Source of the DNA: an uncultured Chlorobiota bacterium
GTDB lineage: Bacteria > Bacteroidota > Ignavibacteria > UBA10030 > UBA6906
Direction of reading: 5' to 3'
DNA length: 64,000 nt
Assembly (NCBI GenBank): GCA_900696645.1
Contig: CAADGV010000012.1
Location: 96,181 to 160,180 of the forward strand
Below the pieces are notes generated by a model. It worked only from the letters and a program-made list of their open reading frames with translations, made no database searches and was not told where the DNA came from. This document shows positions 34,167 to 43,016 of this stretch, one piece after another; position 1 is the first letter of the stretch; the number at the start of each line of letters is the position of its first letter. A program made the translations under genes and the position numbers.

Positions 34167-35186
34167 TCAGATAAGGAACTCACCACTTTCCATCACCTGT
34201 ACATCATCAATCCAAATATCGAACTTTGTTCCGACAACATCAATATGCGTGGATGATGTCCAATCGGCGCCGGTGTGTTCGGAGTAGGGATGGCCGAAGG
34301 CGATGTGTATCCCCGGAATTTTCTCGTCCTGCAGTATGTGTCCGATAACGTGCTTGAGCTGGATGTTGGTGCCGATGGCAAATTCGCCGACCCGATCGCT
34401 GTTTTTGTCGGTGTGGCAATAGTCCCAGAACTCCCGCTCAAGTTCTTTGTTGTCGCAGCGAGCGGATGTCATGCGGCTGTTTTCGATCTCAATTGTCACA
34501 GGGGTTTCTTGCAGGTCGCCGTACTTTGCGCACAGATAATCACCGACAACACCATCGACGATAAATGTTCCGTTTATGTCTGCCGGCGACGTGAAGATTT
34601 CCCCGCCGGGAAGGTTGCCCCATTTATCAGGACTGATGATGCCGCTGGTCTTGAGCCATTTCAGTTTCGGGCTCAGTTCAGCCGTAATGTTTGTTCCGAG
34701 CGGAGTTTTGCAGACAACTTTCTTCGCCACGCGGGCGAGATTCCAGACACGTGTACTGATTTCATCCACTTTGTTGAAATCGGCACGCATACCTTCTTTC
34801 ATGATCTGATGGTTCACGTTGATCATGTGACCATGACGCAAACGATGCTCGGTTACGACTTTCGTCATTTGCATGCGCGTGCGCAGTTCGCCCGTCTGCC
34901 CCCACGCTGCATAGACGCTCACCTGACTGGTGGCCAAGTCATCAAGAATCGGTTGGGGCATGTTCACATGCGGGCGGGGAGAGAAGTCTTCCAGCAGGAA
35001 TTTGTTGCACCGGGCCCCCACCTTCTGCGCTTCACTGCAGATAGCCGCCGCTATGTCATGCGTTCGTTCATCCGTTATGATCGTAACCTTCTCATGCGGC
35101 TTGACGCGCAAACATACGTTCACGGCGTTGTAAGCGCCTTCCACCAACTCTTCATCCACCATAACATCATCAATCACAAAACTCAT
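34167..35186 (-). CDS. M29-like aminopeptidase
   Basis: A 339-residue cytosolic protein of the thermophilic (M29) aminopeptidase group. Candidate metal ligands occur in the family order: Glu in LPGGEIFTSP, Glu in RVGEFAIGTN, His in IHIAFGHPYSEHTGADW, and His-Asp in SSTHIDVV. The N-terminal domain begins VDEELVEGAYNAVNVCLRVK and ends with CKTPLGTNITAEL. M29 enzymes release N-terminal residues using two metals. Next to two ATP-grasp-type genes and GCS2 it may trim or recycle the small peptide made by the ligases; this is inference from the operon. It lies 17 bases from the GCS2 gene. Confidence 0.83.
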   Translation of the reverse strand: MSFVIDDVMVDEELVEGAYNAVNVCLRVKPHEKVTIITDERTHDIAAAICSEAQKVGARCNKFLLEDFSPRPHVNMPQPILDDLATSQVSVYAAWGQTGELRTRMQMTKVVTEHRLRHGHMINVNHQIMKEGMRADFNKVDEISTRVWNLARVAKKVVCKTPLGTNITAELSPKLKWLKTSGIISPDKWGNLPGGEIFTSPADINGTFIVDGVVGDYLCAKYGDLQETPVTIEIENSRMTSARCDNKELEREFWDYCHTDKNSDRVGEFAIGTNIQLKHVIGHILQDEKIPGIHIAFGHPYSEHTGADWTSSTHIDVVGTKFDIWIDDVQVMESGEFLI

Positions 35187-35203
35187 CAGTCTCCTGTGCT
35201 GTA

Positions 35204-36325
35204 TTACGCTTCGGCAGGCATACCCAGCCCGACGCGGGTTTCTTCAATAATATAATCAACCACTGCTTTCAGATCCTGTGTTTGCTCCCACACGCGCAAC
35301 TGCCGCTCGGCACCGGTGCCCATCTCCAGAATCTTGTGAACGTAGTTGATTTCCTCACGGCTCTGCAATTCATCAACAACATCATCCACGAACTGCAATA
35401 GTTCATAAATCAGGTCAACGGCAGGGAGTTCGGTTTGCCGTCCGAAATCGATCAGCTTTCCCCGGATGCCGTACCGGCTTGCGCGCCACTTGTTTTCCAT
35501 GATCAATGCGCGGCGGTACAGACGAAATCCCATGTTTGATGAATAGAGATTGTAGAGTTTCACAATTACTGCCTGCATGAGTGCCGCCAGCGCCACTGTT
35601 TCTTCGGCGCGCATCGGAATGTCGCAAATGCGAAACTCGAGCGTTCCGAAGAACGGATGAGGACGGATATCCCACCAAATCTTCTTCGCGTTGTCGATAC
35701 AATTTGTTTTTATCAGAAGATTCACGAAGCTCTCATATTCTCCGTAACTCTGAAAGTAATCGGGAATGTTTGTACGCGGGAACTTGTCGAACACCTTGCA
35801 GCGGTACGACATGAGCCCAGTGTTGCGCCCCATCCAGAATGGTGAGTTGACAGAGAGGGAAAGGATGTGCGGGAGAAAGTACCGTGCCGCATTCATCAGG
35901 TGAATCGTTGCCTCTTTGTCTTCAATGCCGATGTGAACGTGCAGTCCGAAGATAAGATTTGCGCGGGCAACCTGCTGCATATCTTCGACGATTGCATGGT
36001 AGCGCTGATCGTCAAAGATTCCCTGGCTTTGCCAGTCTGCAAAAGGATGGGTACCGGCTGCAGCCAACCTGAGTCCGTTTTCATGGGCAAGATGCACCAT
36101 GTTCCGCCGCAATTCGAAGACTTCCTCCTTCGCTTCTTTGATATTCTTGCAGATGCCCGTTCCCACTTCGACAACCGATTGGTGCATTTCCGGCTTCACC
36201 CGTTCTTGCAGGCGGAGTTTCCCTTTGGCGATAATCTCGGCATTGATATGCGAACGCAGGTCGCGTGTAATCGGATCGATCGTTTGAAATTCTTCTTCAA
36301 TCCCCAGCGTGAAACTTGGCCGCAT
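35204..36325 (-). CDS. GCS2/YbdK-family carboxylate-amine ligase
   Basis: A 373-residue ligase of the glutamate-cysteine ligase family 2. Family motifs: FTLGIEEEFQTIDP at the N-terminus (metal/ATP Glu residues), KPEMHQSVVEVGTGIC, AAGTHPFADWQ, ANLIFGLHVHIGIED, NSPFWMGRNTGLMSYR, GTLEFRICDIPM and NKWRASRYGIRG. GCS2 enzymes join a gamma-carboxylate, usually glutamate, to an amine such as cysteine. In many bacteria their product is unknown and they sit beside ATP-grasp genes, as here. It is 21 bases downstream of one ATP-grasp gene and 17 upstream of the aminopeptidase. Confidence 0.9.
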   Translation of the reverse strand: MRPSFTLGIEEEFQTIDPITRDLRSHINAEIIAKGKLRLQERVKPEMHQSVVEVGTGICKNIKEAKEEVFELRRNMVHLAHENGLRLAAAGTHPFADWQSQGIFDDQRYHAIVEDMQQVARANLIFGLHVHIGIEDKEATIHLMNAARYFLPHILSLSVNSPFWMGRNTGLMSYRCKVFDKFPRTNIPDYFQSYGEYESFVNLLIKTNCIDNAKKIWWDIRPHPFFGTLEFRICDIPMRAEETVALAALMQAVIVKLYNLYSSNMGFRLYRRALIMENKWRASRYGIRGKLIDFGRQTELPAVDLIYELLQFVDDVVDELQSREEINYVHKILEMGTGAERQLRVWEQTQDLKAVVDYIIEETRVGLGMPAEA

Positions 36326-36346
36326 AGTCGTCTCTGCTTTCTTGCG

Positions 36347-37327
36347 CTACTTGGTGGATGTTTGTGAGGATGATTTCTTTGCTTGCTTCTTCTCGGAACC
36401 GCCATTCAGAAAGGTTGCCCACCGGTATTCGGTTACTTCGCGATTGTTATTGAGCGCCGTTTTGATCGCAAGCTCGGCCATGGCATTGACCATCCATGTG
36501 AAGTTCTCTGCTCCAACCGAGTAGTAATCCGCATCCGGGGCCGGATTGAGAAAATCGATTGCGTAGGGAATCCCGTCACGTACCGCAAACTCAAGCGTGT
36601 TCATGTCGTATCCCAATGCCCTGCAAATGGTCAGGCAATCCTTGATGATGCGTTCTTCAAGTTCAGGAGCAGGCGGAACGTTCGGAAGAACGTAGCGCAT
36701 TTCGTGCGGCTGCTTCGGGTCGTAGCGCATGATGTGTACTTTCTCCTGCCCGATGCAGTAACAACGGTAGTACTCTTCAAACTCAATCCCCTCTTGCAGC
36801 GTCATGACAAGATCGCCGGTTTGATGGTAAAAGTGGAAGAAGTCCCCTTCGTTGTGGCATTTGTACACGTGTTTCCATCCGCCGCCGCTGTACGGTTTGA
36901 GAAATGCCGGAAAGCCGACATACTCGAACACTTCTTTCCACTCCAGCGGATACCGCAGATTGCGGAATGACTGCGATGTTGTCTCAGGGGGATGTTTGTA
37001 TGACGGCAACAAGACGGTTTTCGGAATTGCAATACCGATCTTCGACATCAATGCATAGTTAAAGAACTTGTCGTCGGCACTCCACCAGAACGGATTGTTG
37101 ATGACTGCCGTCCCGTGAATCATCGCATTTTTCAAATACGCCCGGTAGTATGGAACGTCCTGCGAAATCCGGTCGACGATCACATCATACTTCTCGGGTG
37201 CCGCCATTCTCGTAATGCCGACGTCAACAAATTCGGCGACGACTCCCTGATTCATTTCGTTGATGCGGGCAACCACTGCATCGGGGAAAGTATTCTCCAT
37301 CCCGAAGAGAAAACCGACTTGTTTCAT
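36347..37327 (-). CDS. ATP-grasp (RimK-like) ligase, first gene of the GCS2 operon
   Basis: A 326-residue ATP-grasp protein. The pre-ATP domain starts KQVGFLFGMENTFPDAVVAR and includes YDVIVDRISQDVPYY. The ATP-grasp core has VGFPAFLKPYSGGGWKHVYK, VMTLQEGIEFEEYYRCYCIG and the metal-binding EFAVRDGIPYAIDFLNPAPD. A Lys/Ser-rich tail ends the chain. The group usually neighbours GCS2-type ligases and is predicted to add an amino acid to a peptide or small acid. No riboswitch or operator is evident upstream. The preceding 203 bases (37328-37530) separate it from the sigma-factor operon on the same strand. Confidence 0.85.
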   Translation of the reverse strand: MKQVGFLFGMENTFPDAVVARINEMNQGVVAEFVDVGITRMAAPEKYDVIVDRISQDVPYYRAYLKNAMIHGTAVINNPFWWSADDKFFNYALMSKIGIAIPKTVLLPSYKHPPETTSQSFRNLRYPLEWKEVFEYVGFPAFLKPYSGGGWKHVYKCHNEGDFFHFYHQTGDLVMTLQEGIEFEEYYRCYCIGQEKVHIMRYDPKQPHEMRYVLPNVPPAPELEERIIKDCLTICRALGYDMNTLEFAVRDGIPYAIDFLNPAPDADYYSVGAENFTWMVNAMAELAIKTALNNNREVTEYRWATFLNGGSEKKQAKKSSSQTSTK

Positions 37328-37352
37328 GCTGACTCCAAATAGTAGTGTGTAT

Positions 37353-37376
37353 AGCTCACCGGATGCACCCGGCGAG
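37353..37376. other. Inverted repeat between YbjQ and ATP-grasp operons
   Basis: GCTCACCGG and CCGGCGAGC form a 9-bp stem with one A-C mismatch over a 6-base loop. Its place, 26 bases before the ATP-grasp start on the minus strand, fits either a weak end of the sigma operon or a leader structure. No T-run follows. Confidence 0.35.
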
Positions 37377-37530
37377 CAATATCGATGAGACTTGACCAGA
37401 GATAGTGAAGGAACTCACTTCGAGGGAAGAAAAAATCTGCAACCTCGATGGTATGATAGGGAAAACACCATTGAGTGTCAAGCAAGCGAAAACGCTTCCA
37501 CAAGCCTGTTTCTGCGGGCGGATGCCTTCT

Positions 37531-37854
37531 TCAGGCCGCGTCTTCAACCACAACGGCGGTTCCGTACGCCAGTATCTCCGCCGCATTTGCCATGATGTAG
37601 CTTGTGGAAAACCGGACGTCAATGATTGCATTGGCACCGAGTTCGGATGCTTGTGCAACCATTCTGTCGAGCGACTGATCCCGCGATTCGCCGAGGAGTT
37701 TCGTGTACTCTTCAATCTCTCCTCCGAAGATGTTCTTGAACAAAGCCACAATGTCCTTGCCGATATGGCGGGCACGAATCGTGTTTCCGCGAACAATCCC
37801 GATTGTGCGGACAATCCGTTTGCCGGCTATCTCACCTGAGGTTGCGATGATCAT
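37531..37854 (-). CDS. YbjQ/UPF0145 family protein
   Basis: A 107-residue protein matching the YbjQ/UPF0145 (heavy-metal-binding-like) family: IATSGEIAGKRIVRTIGIVR, IFGGEIEEYTKLLGESRDQS, ASELGANAIIDVRFSTS and EILAYGTAVVVE. These small proteins assemble into pentamers; their biochemical role is not established despite the historical name. It is translationally coupled to the anti-sigma-like gene (4-base overlap, 37851-37854), so its level is tied to the ECF sigma operon. Confidence 0.88.
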   Translation of the reverse strand: MIIATSGEIAGKRIVRTIGIVRGNTIRARHIGKDIVALFKNIFGGEIEEYTKLLGESRDQSLDRMVAQASELGANAIIDVRFSTSYIMANAAEILAYGTAVVVEDAA

Positions 37855-38306
37855 CTGATGACCTCTCTGTATTTGTCTGATTTATGAACAAACCATTTTT
37901 CACGCAGTACTGAAATGAAGAGGATTGCCGTCCCCAACGCCACAACGCCAATTGCCAGTTTGATGAGAAATGGAATTGATTCATCGTGCATGAAAGAAAT
38001 TGCGGCGTTATATGCACCAAATGCGAGCAGAATGGCACCGCCGATACTGACGAGCAGCCATGCAAATCCCCGCTCCATCCTTGCATATACGCCCGCCCAG
38101 TAGCGATCCCACGTTTCTTCCGGCAGCTGTTTGAATTTCATGCTCATAGTTGTCTCCTTCAGTGATTTCATTGATGCCAGTTCGTTCTGTAGCTCAGGAT
38201 GTGCCGCAAGGAGTTTCTGCAAATCAATGCTTTCTTTCTGCGTCAATTCGCCGTCAACCGCTTTTGCCAGCAACATGTGTTCTTGGTCAGTCAATTCCTT
38301 CATCAC
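37851..38306 (-). CDS. Probable membrane anti-sigma factor
   Basis: A 151-residue protein with a short N-terminal cytosolic helix bundle (AKAVDGELTQKESIDLQKLL then HPELQNELASMKSL), which resembles anti-sigma domains without the zinc Cys/His residues. Two transmembrane helices (about 80-105 and 112-133) follow, with a brief basic tail. The gene overlaps the upstream ECF sigma gene by four bases (38303-38306), the usual sigma/anti-sigma arrangement. Binding of the sigma factor is inferred from position and architecture. No protease-cleavage motif is identifiable. Confidence 0.72.
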   Translation of the reverse strand: MMKELTDQEHMLLAKAVDGELTQKESIDLQKLLAAHPELQNELASMKSLKETTMSMKFKQLPEETWDRYWAGVYARMERGFAWLLVSIGGAILLAFGAYNAAISFMHDESIPFLIKLAIGVVALGTAILFISVLREKWFVHKSDKYREVIR

Positions 38307-38860
38307 GATGCCCTTTCCAATTGAGTGCGTAATCGTTTACGCGCATGGTACAATCTCGACATCACTGTCCCGATAGGACATTCCATCAACTCCGCAAGGG
38401 TTGCGTAGGGAGTGTCGAGCATATCCCGTGCAACAATCAGCGAGCGGTCTTCCGGCGACAGCCGCCACAATGCTTCCCACACGGATTTTCTCGTCTCGTT
38501 CAATTGCATCTGTGCCTCCGCATGAGGCTCGTTCGACTGAAGCTCATCTGTCTCTCCAACGATCGACGACAATGAGAGTGTGGCCCCGTTCCGCCGGCGC
38601 AACATGTTCAGACAATGGTTTCTGAGAATTTGATAGTACCACGTATAGAATCTTCTTCCGCTTTCAAATGTGCCAATTGCCCTGAATGCCTTGACAAATG
38701 CTTCCTGCGAGGCATCGAGCGCATCCTCATGCGAACCCACAAATCCGAGCGCCGCGTAGTAGGCCTGCTTCATGTATTTCTTTACGAGAAAGCCGAATGC
38801 CTCTTTATCCCCCTCCCGGCACCGGCGAATCCATTCGGCTTCCTGCTCGTCGTTTTGCAT
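38303..38860 (-). CDS. ECF-type RNA polymerase sigma factor
   Basis: A 185-residue sigma-70 family ECF factor. Region 2 is clear (GDKEAFGFLVKKYMKQAYYA, HEDALDASQEAFVKAFRAIG, FYTWYYQILRNHCLNMLRRR). Region 4 includes LSPEDRSLIVARDMLDTPYA and CPIGTVMSRLYHARKRLRTQ with the helix-turn-helix. I chose the ATG at 38860 (MQNDEQEAEW); a start 11 codons earlier adds no family sequence. It heads the sigma/anti-sigma/YbjQ operon and is divergent from pepF across 205 bases. It may autoregulate from that region; the promoter recognised cannot be read with confidence. Confidence 0.92.
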   Translation of the reverse strand: MQNDEQEAEWIRRCREGDKEAFGFLVKKYMKQAYYAALGFVGSHEDALDASQEAFVKAFRAIGTFESGRRFYTWYYQILRNHCLNMLRRRNGATLSLSSIVGETDELQSNEPHAEAQMQLNETRKSVWEALWRLSPEDRSLIVARDMLDTPYATLAELMECPIGTVMSRLYHARKRLRTQLERAS

Positions 38861-39065
38861 AGATGTTCCGTTTCTACTGTATGATACACACAATCCGGCG
38901 GTTTATTCAATCTCAGACGAGAATTTTCTTTCGCCAGATATTGTGAATATGGAATGTGAGGGAGTTCACGTCTCCGCCCTCTGAATTTGCCCTTTCAGCG
39001 ACTTCATCGTACATTGTTTACCAACAAATTGCCCATAGCCCATTTAGAAGCGAATACTGACGATC

Positions 39066-40922
39066 ATGTCTATTGAACGATTTCATACAGCCGGAGTCGC
39101 CGACTTTTCACTTGAGCGCGACAGAGCAAAGATTCCCGACAACTTCAAGTGGGATATCACAGCCATCTATTCTGATGATGCGTCGTGGAAGAACGCAAAG
39201 CAACGGTTCGTTGCAGAGTTGCCTGAGATTGAACGCTATCGCGGAAAGCTGACAGAGTCGGCACAGACGCTGTTTGGCTGCCTGGACCTCGTGAGCAGAT
39301 TGGGGAAGGAATACACCCGGTTGTATTGCTATGCCAGCATGAACTCCGACCTTGACACGCGCAACGCCACCTATCTTGGTATGGAACAGGAAATGAGCGC
39401 ATTGGGGGCGGATTTCGGAGCCAAGTCGTCGTTCATTGAGCCTGAGATTCTGAAAGTCGACAAGTCAACGATCGATGCGTTCATTGCGAGTGAGCCGAAG
39501 CTGGAAATCTATCGTCACAATCTGTATGATACGCTCCGCAGGAAAGATCATACCGGAAGCGAGGGAGAAGAAAAAATCATCGCTGATGCCGGACTCATGT
39601 CCGATGCGCCGGGAAGTGTGTACAATATTTTCTCGAACGCCGATTTTCCGTTCGCAGAAATCGAGCTTCACGACGGCAAGAAGGTAAAGCTTGACCAATC
39701 GGCGTTTGCGCTGCACAAAAGCGACGCAAACCGTGATGATCGGGAAAAGGTGTTTGCTGCATATTTCGGCAAGTTGAATGAATTCCGCCGGACATTCGGA
39801 ACGAACCTGTTCGCCGAGATTAAGAAGAACATGTTCTTCATGCGAGCCCGTAAATACCATTCATGTCTCGAACACGCCCTTGACGGCGGAAACATCCCTG
39901 TTGCGGTGTACAAGGGACTCATCGACAATGTCAACGCCAATCTCGATACGTTTCACCGCTATTTGAAGCTGCGCAAAAGACTCTTGGGTGTTGATGAACT
40001 GCATTACTATGATTTGTACGCTCCGCTCGTCAAGGACATCGACCTCAAATACCAATACGACGAGGCACGAAAACATGTTCTCAGTTCTCTTGCTCCGCTG
40101 GGCGATGAGTACATCGACATTTCACGGAAATGTTTCGACGAACGATGGGTTGATGTGTTTCCCAACGAGGGAAAACGTTCCGGCGCCTACAGCAACGGCG
40201 CCGTGTACGATGTGCATCCGTATATCCTGCTCAACTACAACGGCAAGTACGACGACGTCAGCACGTTGACCCATGAACTGGGGCACACGATGCACAGCTA
40301 TCTCTCCAACAAGCATCAGCCCTACCCGACCTCGCATTATTCCATTTTTGTGGCGGAAGTTGCATCAACGTTCAATGAGGCGCTGTTGATGGATTACATG
40401 TTGAAGACAATTTCGGACCCGGGTGTTCGTTTGTCGTTGCTCGGCAATTACCTGGACGGTATCCGCGGTACCGTATTTCGTCAGGTTCAATTCTCGGAGT
40501 TCGAACTTGCTATTCATGAGCGTGCCGAAAAGGGCGAGGCATTGACCGGCGATGGGTTCAGCAAATTGTATGACACGATCGCCAAGCGCTACTACGGTCA
40601 TGACAAAGGCGTTTGCGTTGTCGACGATATGATGCAGATTGAATGGGCACATATTCCGCATTTCTACTATCACTTCTATGTGTATCAGTACGCAACGTCG
40701 TTTACCGCTTCTGCGGCACTCTCGGAGCAAGTCCTTGCGGGCGACACGGGGACAACGAAACGATACATGCAGCTGCTTTCCTCCGGCGGGTCCGATTATC
40801 CGATCGAGTTGTTGAAGAGGGCCGGCATTGACATGACAACATCCCTTCCGTTCGATCTTACTATGAAAAAGATGAACCGTGCAATGGATGAGATCGAACA
40901 GATTCTCGCAAAGAAGACGTAA
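39066..40922 (+). CDS. pepF: Oligoendopeptidase F (M3 family), cytosolic copy
   Basis: A 618-residue M3 metallopeptidase without a signal peptide. It cleaves short peptides in the cytosol. The zinc site HELGHTMHSYLSNKH starts at residue 403, with the third ligand Glu in FVAEVASTFNEALLMDYML. Other family blocks: DSDLDTRNATY-like MNSDLDTRNATYLGMEQEM, LRRKDHTGSEGEEKI and YHFYVYQYATSFTASAALSE. It shares this layout over its full length with the next gene, so the two arose by tandem duplication. A strong terminator follows, so they are separate transcripts. Confidence 0.93.
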   Translation: MSIERFHTAGVADFSLERDRAKIPDNFKWDITAIYSDDASWKNAKQRFVAELPEIERYRGKLTESAQTLFGCLDLVSRLGKEYTRLYCYASMNSDLDTRNATYLGMEQEMSALGADFGAKSSFIEPEILKVDKSTIDAFIASEPKLEIYRHNLYDTLRRKDHTGSEGEEKIIADAGLMSDAPGSVYNIFSNADFPFAEIELHDGKKVKLDQSAFALHKSDANRDDREKVFAAYFGKLNEFRRTFGTNLFAEIKKNMFFMRARKYHSCLEHALDGGNIPVAVYKGLIDNVNANLDTFHRYLKLRKRLLGVDELHYYDLYAPLVKDIDLKYQYDEARKHVLSSLAPLGDEYIDISRKCFDERWVDVFPNEGKRSGAYSNGAVYDVHPYILLNYNGKYDDVSTLTHELGHTMHSYLSNKHQPYPTSHYSIFVAEVASTFNEALLMDYMLKTISDPGVRLSLLGNYLDGIRGTVFRQVQFSEFELAIHERAEKGEALTGDGFSKLYDTIAKRYYGHDKGVCVVDDMMQIEWAHIPHFYYHFYVYQYATSFTASAALSEQVLAGDTGTTKRYMQLLSSGGSDYPIELLKRAGIDMTTSLPFDLTMKKMNRAMDEIEQILAKKT

Positions 40923-40946
40923 TCTAAAAACACAGATTATCTGTAG

Positions 40947-40973
40947 AAAAAGGCCCTTTGCTGGGGCCTTTTT
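40947..40973 (+). terminator. Strong Rho-independent terminator after pepF
   Basis: AAAAAGGCCC (40947-40956) and GGGCCTTTTT (40964-40973) form a perfect stem with a 7-base loop, ending in TTTTTCTTT. The flanking A and T runs make it potentially bidirectional. Confidence 0.9.
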
Positions 40974-41080
40974 CTTTATATGTTGCGCAACCATCACGTC
41001 AGTTGATTCGTACAAGAGACAGCGTCATTTCCTCATCCCGCGGTCTCCGACGATAATCCACTACATAGAAAGGTTTCACT

Positions 41081-42955
41081 ATGCGACGTTCTACGCTGGT
41101 CTTCATTCTTCTCTCCACAGTCTTTCTTTACGGCTTCGCTCAGGAACGCGACAGGGGCAAGGTTCCGGACAAATGGAAATGGAATCTCACCGACCTGTAC
41201 TCTTCGGACGAAGCCTGGAAACAGGCGCGGGAACGCTTTTCGGGAGAGTATCCGAACGTTGAACAGTTCAAAGGTACACTCTCTACGTCGGCGCAACAAC
41301 TTGCCAAGTGTCTTGACTTCACGTTCAATCTTGCGAAGGAATTCAACCGGCTGTACATCTATGCTCATCTGAATTCCGATCTCGATACGCGCAACTCAAA
41401 GTACCTTGCGATGGTGCAGGAAATGGGACAGCTCGGGGCCGATATGGGAGCCAAATCGGCATACATCGAACCCGAAGTTCTTGCCATTGATCCCGCAACG
41501 ATTGCCTCGTGGACAAAGCAGGAAGAAGGCCTCGCGGTGTACCGCCAATACCTCGACGATATTCTCCGCCGCAAGGCTCACACAGGAACTGAGGGTGAAG
41601 AGAAGATTCTTGCCGATGCCAGCTTGCTTTCGGATGCAGCGTCCAACACATATGGCATTTTTACGAATGCGGACTTTCCTTATCCCGAGGTTCAACTGAG
41701 TGACGGCAGGACTGTCAAGGTAGACAAAGCTTCATTCGAGTTGTACAGAGCGGGAACGAACCGGGCGGACAGGGCAATTGTGTTCAAGAAGTTCTTCGAC
41801 ACGATCAATCAGTATCGGGGGACGTTCGGCACGATGACGTACGGCGAAGTGAAGAAGAACATGTTCTACGCAAAAGCTTCGAAGTACAACAATGCAATGG
41901 AGCGTGCGTTGAACGGAGCAAACATCCCCGTTCAAGTGTACACGAGTCTTGTCGACAATGTCAACAACAACCTGAACACATTGCACCGCTATCTGAATCT
42001 CCGAAAGAGAATGCTTAACGTCGACACATTGCATTATTACGATTTGTATGCGCCACTGCTGGCGAACGTCGATCTTTCCTACACGCCGGAAGAGGCTGAA
42101 AAACTCGTGCTCGCCTCGCTTGCGCCGCTCGGCAAAGAGTATGTGAATGTTGTCCAGAAAGCTATGAACGAACGGTGGATCGATCTGTATCCGACGGAGG
42201 GTAAGAGATCGGGCGCCTATTCGCAAGGATCGGCATACGACGTTCATCCGTACATGCTCCTGAATTACAATGGAAAGTACATCGACGTTCGGACGCTGAC
42301 GCACGAACTGGGCCACACGATGCAGAGCTATCTTTCGAACAAGGCGCAGCCGTTTCCGACCGCAAGCTATCCGATTTTCACGGCAGAAGTTGCGTCAACA
42401 TTTAACGAAGCATTGTTGAACGATTACATGTTGAAGACGATAAAAGACGACAATATCCGTCTTTCCATTCTCGGTAGTTATGTGGAGAGCATGAAGGGAA
42501 CGTTCTTCCGGCAGGCCCAGTTCGCCGAATTTGAAATGCGCATACACGAAATGGCGGAGAGGGGCGAATCGTTGACGGGTGACAAGCTCAACCAGATGTA
42601 TCTTGACCTGACACGAAAATACTACGGACACGACAAGGGTATTTGCCTCGTCGGGGATGAGATCAAGGCGGAGTGGATGTACATCCCCCATTTCTACTAC
42701 AACTTCTATGTATATCAATACGCCACGTCGTTTACCGCCTCGGCTGCTCTCGTGGAGCCGGTACTGGCGGGCGATAAGCAAGCAACAAAGCGCTACATGG
42801 ATTTTCTATCCGCAGGCAGTTCTGATTATGCAATCAATTTGCTGAAGAAGGCCGGCGTGGATATGACGACGTCCCAGCCGTTCACCATCACCATGAACAA
42901 AATGAATAAAGTGATGGATGAGATGGAGAAGCTGCTGACGAATATGAAGAGATAA
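41081..42955 (+). CDS. Oligoendopeptidase F-like M3 peptidase, exported copy
   Basis: A 624-residue paralogue of the preceding pepF product. It differs at the N-terminus by a signal peptide (MRRSTLVFILLSTVFLYGFA, cleavage probably after FAQ), which puts it in the periplasm. The zinc motif HELGHTMQSYLSNKA starts at residue 408, with FTAEVASTFNEALLNDYML supplying the third ligand, so activity is probably kept. It would digest peptides outside the cytosol, perhaps those released by the secreted protease or imported. A 12-bp hairpin follows the stop. Confidence 0.9.
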   Translation: MRRSTLVFILLSTVFLYGFAQERDRGKVPDKWKWNLTDLYSSDEAWKQARERFSGEYPNVEQFKGTLSTSAQQLAKCLDFTFNLAKEFNRLYIYAHLNSDLDTRNSKYLAMVQEMGQLGADMGAKSAYIEPEVLAIDPATIASWTKQEEGLAVYRQYLDDILRRKAHTGTEGEEKILADASLLSDAASNTYGIFTNADFPYPEVQLSDGRTVKVDKASFELYRAGTNRADRAIVFKKFFDTINQYRGTFGTMTYGEVKKNMFYAKASKYNNAMERALNGANIPVQVYTSLVDNVNNNLNTLHRYLNLRKRMLNVDTLHYYDLYAPLLANVDLSYTPEEAEKLVLASLAPLGKEYVNVVQKAMNERWIDLYPTEGKRSGAYSQGSAYDVHPYMLLNYNGKYIDVRTLTHELGHTMQSYLSNKAQPFPTASYPIFTAEVASTFNEALLNDYMLKTIKDDNIRLSILGSYVESMKGTFFRQAQFAEFEMRIHEMAERGESLTGDKLNQMYLDLTRKYYGHDKGICLVGDEIKAEWMYIPHFYYNFYVYQYATSFTASAALVEPVLAGDKQATKRYMDFLSAGSSDYAINLLKKAGVDMTTSQPFTITMNKMNKVMDEMEKLLTNMKR

Positions 42956-42981
42956 CACTGCGGCTAATCTTGGATCTGCCA

Positions 42982-43012
42982 AGACGGCTTTACTGTTCCG
43001 GTAAAGCCGTCT
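42982..43012. terminator. Bidirectional terminator between convergent genes
   Basis: AGACGGCTTTAC (42982-42993) and GTAAAGCCGTCT (43001-43012) form a perfect 12-bp stem with a 7-base loop. It lies 26 bases after the M3 peptidase stop and 4 bases from the stop of the leftward cyclase gene. Confidence 0.8.
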
Positions 43013-43016
43013 GCGT

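Noticed and set aside
34275..35255. 326-codon plus-strand frame opposite the M29-like aminopeptidase
   Set aside because: The minus-strand gene has metal-ligand motifs and operon context; the plus frame has none.
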